A DNA stretch of 32,907 nucleotides from an uncultured Bacteroidota bacterium. GTDB lineage: Bacteria; Bacteroidota; Bacteroidia; Chitinophagales; Saprospiraceae. Positions 28,701 to 32,907 of this stretch are shown here, piece by piece. Position numbers and translations under genes: made by a program. Every line of letters begins with the position of its first letter. Within the stretch, counting starts at the first letter, position 1. The DNA lies in NCBI GenBank assembly GCA_903836265.1, contig CAILQK010000020.1, forward strand, positions 1-32,907, written 5' to 3'. Below the pieces are notes generated by a model. That model ran no database searches, was not told the DNA's origin, and saw nothing but the letters and a program-made list of their open reading frames with translations.

Positions 28701-28870
28701 TTGGTGCCGAGCCACATGACCGAAGCGCTGTCCACACACACATCATTGATTGCCTGGGTTGGCAACAAATTCTCCCTGTTAAGGTGCCTTACAGACAGAT
28801 ATTGTGCTGTTGCATCTGGACCGGCAGCAAACAGAAGCCAAACGATTAAAGAGAAGGATTTTCGTATCAT
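25733..28870 (-). CDS. Sensor histidine kinase: periplasmic beta-propeller, Y_Y_Y domain, one TM, LytS-type His_kinase/HATPase
   Basis: Start MIRKSFSLIVWLLFAAGPDATAQ at 28870. Propeller motifs (DSASVMWLGTNLGLYRFDG, GKIWLGTKRGLYSVSD, GNIWFASDEGVGRS); Y_Y_Y-like region YNYRYRMSDSDTTAWTYM...NLQPGDYTLEIQ; TM FRAFISLLFIGAIAFLWLRRQKK; kinase LRAQMNPHFIFNSLNTV and PPMVLQPYVENAIRHGL, RDNGIGR. Confidence 0.93.
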   Translation of the reverse strand: MIRKSFSLIVWLLFAAGPDATAQYLSVRHLNRENLLPTQAINDVCVDSASVMWLGTNLGLYRFDGYNCDHINLFSREDNAPLHQIKRLTTDREGYIYMSFTNNGFGVLAPDGSFVHYKNKPGSAGNQPRDNAIDYVLDLGEKVMLIFERVGLDFYDKKSRTFIAVAPSVVLNKAQDLPNIDFLYRAVQDPEAPGNAWITGRRGMFYWDEKAATLSMYPIAQSFSGQPPSNAILHDNRDRLYLGGWGEGLHIFNTRTRTWEKRIASASGVDLNVITCLAWKSDHELWISTRDYGFYSLDLLNMSCTLELPLQKDLDKSTDIRYSTDTYMVKMVSLGYNSWCMLKAGRLGLSFLFEEQQVFKKYQTGASMHCFVAGHDNTDFLITNQPFFFTRNRSNGQMASVPIEPFAGEAGFREGFADKNGTLHIIGWKGIYRYRKGDRIARRWALPLLDSLIRTEKAIEAISGLYDQSGKIWLGTKRGLYSVSDSSGRWNECWKKFDRPNNNKLTWFQDVHQVPNGNIWFASDEGVGRSKDNGRNFDFFGQKEFLSAGIGMADFNTLQHDNCGRLWLGGVSAGFGYFDWTDTTNIRYNAYSSDRSGPETILSEVSSLTLDLYGNIWGIFQSGLFRLDTKTLQLQTFGLEFGLPEGAIFTLDTFPGGYLYAGSEGGYYLFHPDSVLNAAHVPVLSIWKASLLGIEEPDTLFNPAALTLDYPRSGIEIVLSARPAWLSTVYNYRYRMSDSDTTAWTYMRGTNILTLWNLQPGDYTLEIQMADALGNYRNSSTLRVPVRINAAWWQTWWFRAFISLLFIGAIAFLWLRRQKKISEDLKLKKKLTELELANLRAQMNPHFIFNSLNTVKLQVVGGKPEVAEAYLDRFSRLMRRVLDYSSRDFISLEDEIDFIREYVEMEQIRFKNTFQCEISTPGESTEWGFIQIPPMVLQPYVENAIRHGLLPLKHNNRKLTVTVSTIAERCVISIRDNGIGRKAAEAFRSSGLPFASSKGMQISQDRLVRMAPLVLPDMKLEVLDYIDEQGEGTGTEVRISFAFED

Positions 28871-29628
28871 ATTTTGCTGAGCAACTGTTCCTTGCGGGCT
28901 CTCGCCACCGGTATGGCATCTCCGCTTTTCATCAGCAGCCTGCTGTTGGCCCCTTTGATAAAGGAACGAACCGTTGTCAGGTTTACCAGGTAGGAAGTGT
29001 GAACCCTGAAAAAACCGTGCAGTTCGAGCATGTCGCAAAAATGGCCCAGAGTTTTGGCAACGAGAAGAGCCCTGCCATCTGTGAGCTGAAAACGGGTGTA
29101 ATTGCCCTGTGCCTGCAGATGCTGTATTTCATTCAGCAACATAAAATGGTACTGATCACCTTCCTGAATGGTAATTTTGGTTTGTCGGGCAGGCGCCGGA
29201 ACCATATTGGCAATCAAACTGTACAACGATTCAGCGTTCAGCTTGTTTTCCTTGCCCGTGCTGTGTTCAATCAGGCGACTGACGAGCAGTCTGAGTTCAT
29301 CGCGCCGTATGGGTTTCAGCAGGTAATCGAAAGCACCAAGTTTGATGGCATTGATGGCGTACTGACTGTAAGCTGTGGTAAAAACCGGGTAGAAGGAAGC
29401 TTTTCCTATTTGTTGAACCAGCTGCAGGCCCGTCATTTCCGGCATCACTATGTCGAGAAAAACCACATCCGGGTCGAGGGCATGTATGGCCTGCATGCCT
29501 CTTTCTGCCCCGAGGCATTTTCCCACAATCTCTATTTCAGGGCACTCTTCTCTCAACAACAGACTGAGCAGGTCTATACTGTCCTGTTCATCGTCTATGA
29601 TAACCGCTTTGAATGTTTTGCTATTCAT
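28867..29628 (-). CDS. LytTR-family response regulator
   Basis: Receiver domain AVIIDDEQDSIDLL, VVFLDIVMPEMTGLQL, TTAYSQYAINAIKLGAFDYLLKPI; LytTR domain HLQAQGNYTRFQLTDGRALLVAKTLG...FFRVHTSYLVNL. Confidence 0.95.
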   Translation of the reverse strand: MNSKTFKAVIIDDEQDSIDLLSLLLREECPEIEIVGKCLGAERGMQAIHALDPDVVFLDIVMPEMTGLQLVQQIGKASFYPVFTTAYSQYAINAIKLGAFDYLLKPIRRDELRLLVSRLIEHSTGKENKLNAESLYSLIANMVPAPARQTKITIQEGDQYHFMLLNEIQHLQAQGNYTRFQLTDGRALLVAKTLGHFCDMLELHGFFRVHTSYLVNLTTVRSFIKGANSRLLMKSGDAIPVARARKEQLLSKI

Positions 29629-29664
29629 TTCTTTTATTTGATTTTCAACAGATAAGAGCTGTTT

Positions 29665-31446
29665 TCAGTTGCCCCGCACCACACTCAGGGGCATGTCGGG
29701 GTCGTAGCCGGATCCGTTCAGTGTGGGGGTCTGGAAATTGTTGGTGTATTTCATGGTGTTAATTCTCACGAATCTGTACAGTTCATCCAGCGAAACAACC
29801 ATATCCTCGTCGGTATCTGCCTCGCCAAGCAGACCATTTTTGAGATAATAGCTGAAAATTCCCTGACGGATACCCTGGCTTTCCAGCGATTTTTCCTCTG
29901 CCTTGCAACTGACCAGAATAGCCGTTCCTGATCCTCCTTCAGATTCATCAAGCGCCTCATAATACCCGGCAATTACATCTGATGAAGGGGTGCTTTTGGT
30001 TACAGATTTAAGGCTGCCTGCATGACAGGCATCAGCAATTATAATCCTGTGTTTGGCTTTGCTGCTTTTCATTATGCCCATCACATCCGAGTGATACAAC
30101 GCAGATTCGGAAGGTCCATCACCATCATAGGCTGCAAAGGCGCCGGAACTTCCGTGACCGGAGAAATAAAACATTATCAGGTCATTATTGTCGGCACGGG
30201 AGAACAGCCGCTCCATTGTCTCAATAATATTGTCTCTGCCGGCATCCTCATCAATCAATACTTCAACCTGTTTTTGGGGAAGTGCACCGCCTTCAGGGCT
30301 TTTAAGATGAGAATATATGTAGAAAGCATCGTTATCGGAATATTTGAGAGGCGGATTGTGACTGTAATTTGCAACACCCACTATCACAGCATACACCTTG
30401 CTGTCTCCGGCATCCTGATCGTCGTAGGAATTCTGGCTATCTGTGTCCCCGTCTTCATCGTCATTGTAACTGGTGGCTTCAACATCGTCAACAGACTCAT
30501 CAGTGTTGAAATAGGACTCCTCGTAGTCGTTGCCCCTGAATTCATCGTTCACCCAGAAACCTTCCGTGATCACCACCCCGTCGTCAATCATCTTGCCAGC
30601 TCCGTGCCTGTCATTGTCTCTCCATTGTCCCTGATACTGTATCCCTGCTTCAAAAGTGTAAACACCATATCCGTTTTTTTTGTCGTTTTTCCATTCCCCG
30701 GAGTAGCTGTGTCCGCCTTTGTAATAATATATTCCTTCGCCATGCTTCATGTTATCCTTCCATTCACCCACGTATTTGTCTCCTTCGGAATAGTTGTAGG
30801 TACCACGACCGCTTTTCTGATCATCCTTCCACTCGCCGGTGTACTGGCTGCCGTTGCTGTATGTGATCATTCCCTTGCCATTCTTCATATCATTGACCCA
30901 GCGGCCGGAGTATTTGGTGCCATCGCCGTAGTAAAGTGTCCCGATACCGTCTTTCATACCCCTTACCATCGCGCCCTCATATCTTCCTCCATTACTGTAA
31001 TAATAGGTACCCTGTCCGTAAAGCTCTCCATCTCTCCACATGCCGCTGTACCTTACTTTTTTGCCATCATACAAAGTACCCTGTCCGTTCCGCTCGCCGT
31101 CTTTCCACTCACCGACATACCTCCCTCCGTCGGTAAAATAATAGGTTCCCTCACCTTCATAATTCTGGTCCCGTATTTCACCCTCGTACCTGCTGCCATC
31201 GGAATTGGTACACCTGCATTTGACCAGTTCGTCGTTTTCCCATTCACCTGAATGTTCGGCACCATCATTGAAATACAGTGTGCCCTTGCCATGTCGCTGG
31301 CCTTCCCGCCAGTTGCCCTCGTAACGCGGGCCATTGGAATAGTAATATGTTCCGTAACCGTTATAGCAGTTGCCCTCCTTGCACTGGGCGTGAATCTGAC
31401 CGGTTGCGATGAAAAGTAAAGCATGGAGGAAAAAGAATTTCTTCAT
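29665..31446 (-). CDS. Exported MORN-repeat protein with C-terminal caspase-like (peptidase C14) domain
   Basis: Signal peptide MKKFFFLHALLFIATGQIHAQ; about 11 MORN units (YxGxWxxxxxxGxGxYxxxxG); acidic linker; caspase fold with catalytic His431 (MFYFSGHGSSG) and Cys474 (IIIADACHAGS). Confidence 0.93.
   Translation of the reverse strand: MKKFFFLHALLFIATGQIHAQCKEGNCYNGYGTYYYSNGPRYEGNWREGQRHGKGTLYFNDGAEHSGEWENDELVKCRCTNSDGSRYEGEIRDQNYEGEGTYYFTDGGRYVGEWKDGERNGQGTLYDGKKVRYSGMWRDGELYGQGTYYYSNGGRYEGAMVRGMKDGIGTLYYGDGTKYSGRWVNDMKNGKGMITYSNGSQYTGEWKDDQKSGRGTYNYSEGDKYVGEWKDNMKHGEGIYYYKGGHSYSGEWKNDKKNGYGVYTFEAGIQYQGQWRDNDRHGAGKMIDDGVVITEGFWVNDEFRGNDYEESYFNTDESVDDVEATSYNDDEDGDTDSQNSYDDQDAGDSKVYAVIVGVANYSHNPPLKYSDNDAFYIYSHLKSPEGGALPQKQVEVLIDEDAGRDNIIETMERLFSRADNNDLIMFYFSGHGSSGAFAAYDGDGPSESALYHSDVMGIMKSSKAKHRIIIADACHAGSLKSVTKSTPSSDVIAGYYEALDESEGGSGTAILVSCKAEEKSLESQGIRQGIFSYYLKNGLLGEADTDEDMVVSLDELYRFVRINTMKYTNNFQTPTLNGSGYDPDMPLSVVRGN
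30532..31365 (-). repeat. MORN repeat array (approx. 11 full units plus partial ends)
   Basis: 22-23 residue period, e.g. RYVGEWKDGERNGQGTLYDGKK / RYSGMWRDGELYGQGTYYYSNG / KYVGEWKDNMKHGEGIYYYKGG / SYSGEWKNDKKNGYGVYTFEAG. Confidence 0.9.
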
Positions 31447-31703
31447 AAAATATGCTGATAGTGAGAAAATGTCATCAATAAATAACGAAAATCGGCTAAA
31501 GGGATTGATAATGACTGACTATAATAAAGGAAAGCACAATATTAGTATTAATCGGCAATAACCTGTTAGTATATTTTGTATTTTTTTCTGAAAAAACATT
31601 TTGTCCGGTTTCTCATGCCCTTTTTATTGCACCACGACATGATGGGAAGCTCCCTGCCCTCCCCTTTCATACCCAGCCATCCGACCACTAATAAAAAATA
31701 TTT

Positions 31704-31746
31704 AGTACTATGTATTGCAAAATACCAAGCAATGCCATTATCTTTG
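31704..31746 (+). promoter_or_regulatory. Bacteroidota-type promoter with overlapping inverted repeat, upstream of the PadR operon
   Basis: TATCTTTG at 31739-31746 matches TAnnTTTG; TTG at 31715-31717 lies 21 bp upstream as a -33-like element. Imperfect inverted repeat AGTACTATG-tattg-CAAAATACC (31704-31726) overlaps the -33 region. Confidence 0.6.
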
Positions 31747-31770
31747 CATTGCCAATTAAAGGGCATTCAT

Positions 31771-32016
31771 ATGAAAAACAGAAAAAAACTGCAACCCTGG
31801 ATATTGATTCTGGCCGGAGTCACGATTCTCGTGAATGTAGCAACCGGACTGGCGGCTTCCGGCAAGCCGGAATTGCTGCTCCGTTCTACCCTGCTTCCGG
31901 CAGGTATCCTGACCATTTCACCCCGGCTGGAAACTGAATCCGGCGAAATCAGCGTTCAGCCCGTGCTGAACAGCAAAGAGGAAACCCGCCTGACCACGCC
32001 GGAGTCAATCCGGTAA
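31771..32016 (+). CDS. Small hypothetical membrane/secreted protein (81 aa)
   Basis: ATG at 31771, in frame within the track ORF 31576-32016: MKNRKKLQPWILILAGVTILVNVATGLAASGKPELL..., one hydrophobic segment; 24 bp downstream of the -7 box and 12 bp before the PadR gene. Confidence 0.6.
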   Translation: MKNRKKLQPWILILAGVTILVNVATGLAASGKPELLLRSTLLPAGILTISPRLETESGEISVQPVLNSKEETRLTTPESIR

Positions 32017-32028
32017 AAATCACCCATC

Positions 32029-32355
32029 ATGGACATAGAAAATGCAAAAGCGCAGATGCGAAAAGGGGTACTGGAAATGTGTATCCTTGCCATCATTGAG
32101 GGAGAAGAAATGTATCCCGGTGATATTATTGCCAAACTCAAGACCAATGACCTGATCATTGTGGAGGGCACGCTCTATCCGCTGCTCACCAGACTGAAAA
32201 ACGACGGGCTGCTCGACTACTCATGGAGAGAGAGCTCCTCCGGGCCACCACGCAAGTACTTCAAAATTACAGAAACCGGCCTCCGGTTTCTGGAATCACT
32301 GTCTGAAAGCTGGGGCCAGCTTGTCAACTCCGTGAACCAGACCATTCAGAAATAA
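32029..32355 (+). CDS. PadR-family transcriptional regulator
   Basis: MRKGVLEMCILAIIEGEEMYPGDIIAKLKTNDLIIVEGTLYPLLTRLKNDGLLDYSWRESSSGPPRKYFKITETGLRFL is a canonical PadR winged HTH. Confidence 0.95.
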   Translation: MDIENAKAQMRKGVLEMCILAIIEGEEMYPGDIIAKLKTNDLIIVEGTLYPLLTRLKNDGLLDYSWRESSSGPPRKYFKITETGLRFLESLSESWGQLVNSVNQTIQK

Positions 32356-32391
32356 ATCCCTGAACCATACGAACAGCCAACATTCGACATC

Positions 32392-32907
32392 ATGAACAAG
32401 ATTCTCAATATCAATCTCGGCGGTTACGCGCTCACCATTGACGACGACGCCTACGAATACCTGAAAAATTACCTTGAAACAATACGCCTCCGGTTCAGCG
32501 AGCGGGAAGGACGCGACGAGATCCTGAGTGATATCGAAGCCCGACTCGGTGAAATTATCACAGGAAGCATGAGCACCCGTACGATTGTCATGCTGCCCGA
32601 CGTGGAAGCCGCGGCCACACTGATGGGGAAACCGGAAGATTTCGGCACAGGTGAAGTGGATTCAGACAAGGCAGACAGGGGTACAAGAGACAGCGGAAAA
32701 GCAGCTGTACGTACAGGTAAAAGACTGTTCCGGGATGAACAGGACGCTATTGTGGCCGGCGTTTGCTCCGGACTTACTTCCTATTTCGGGATGACTGATC
32801 CGGTATGGATGCGCCTGATATTTGTCCTGCTGGCATTTATTTCCTTCGGATTCTGGGTGCCTGCCTATATTCTGATATGGGTATTGGTGCCTCCAGCACA
32901 AAGCTCG
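32392..32907 (+). CDS. PspC-domain membrane protein, 3'-truncated by window edge
   Basis: Frame open from ATG 32392 to the window end (172 codons), so absent from the ORF track. MNKILNINLGGYALTIDDDAYEYLKNYL...GKRLFRDEQDAIVAGVCSGLTSYFGMTDPVWMRLIFVLLAFISFGFWVPAYILIWVLVP = PspC motif. Confidence 0.88.
   Translation, partial: MNKILNINLGGYALTIDDDAYEYLKNYLETIRLRFSEREGRDEILSDIEARLGEIITGSMSTRTIVMLPDVEAAATLMGKPEDFGTGEVDSDKADRGTRDSGKAAVRTGKRLFRDEQDAIVAGVCSGLTSYFGMTDPVWMRLIFVLLAFISFGFWVPAYILIWVLVPPAQSS

Noticed and set aside
28871-29038. N-terminal extension of the sensor-kinase ORF
   Set aside because: Out-of-frame overlap with the LytTR gene; ATG at 28870 begins a signal peptide.
30022-31251. 409-aa + strand ORF antisense to the MORN-caspase gene
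   Set aside because: Long open frame is a by-product of the repetitive, biased codons of the MORN array; translation is hydrophobic low-complexity sequence with no recognisable domain.
1-32907. Search for defence system, prophage or transposon hallmarks because of the caspase gene
   Set aside because: No transposase, integrase, phage structural gene, nuclease/effector partner or tRNA found; the caspase has a signal peptide, making a cytoplasmic abortive-infection role unlikely.

Overview
This looks like an ordinary chromosomal segment of a Bacteroidota genome. Supporting signs are SusC/SusD, a T9SS sorting domain, Bacteroidota-style lipoproteins and a TAnnTTTG promoter. The left 15.9 kb is one tightly packed + strand transcription unit: a truncated GntR/UTRA regulator, SusC, SusD, ROK sugar kinase, phosphomannose-isomerase-like fusion, MFS sugar porter, GH92 alpha-mannosidase, FG-GAP/ASPIC-UnbV protein and a small lipoprotein, ending at a strong hairpin terminator. 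It reads as a compact alpha-mannoside utilisation locus. The middle, on the - strand, holds a 1.5-1.6 k-aa T9SS-secreted Ig/SprB/HYR repeat protein, a two-TM RCK potassium channel translationally coupled to a secreted lipase-like lipoprotein, and asparagine synthase. The right part, on the - strand, is the best candidate for something less described: an exported MORN-repeat/caspase-fold protein directly upstream of, and apparently co-transcribed with, a LytTR response regulator and a beta-propeller/Y_Y_Y/LytS-type sensor kinase. The window ends with a + strand PadR-type operon (81-aa membrane peptide, PadR regulator, truncated PspC protein). No tRNA, rRNA, CRISPR array or transposase was seen. 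All family calls come from motif reading without database searches.
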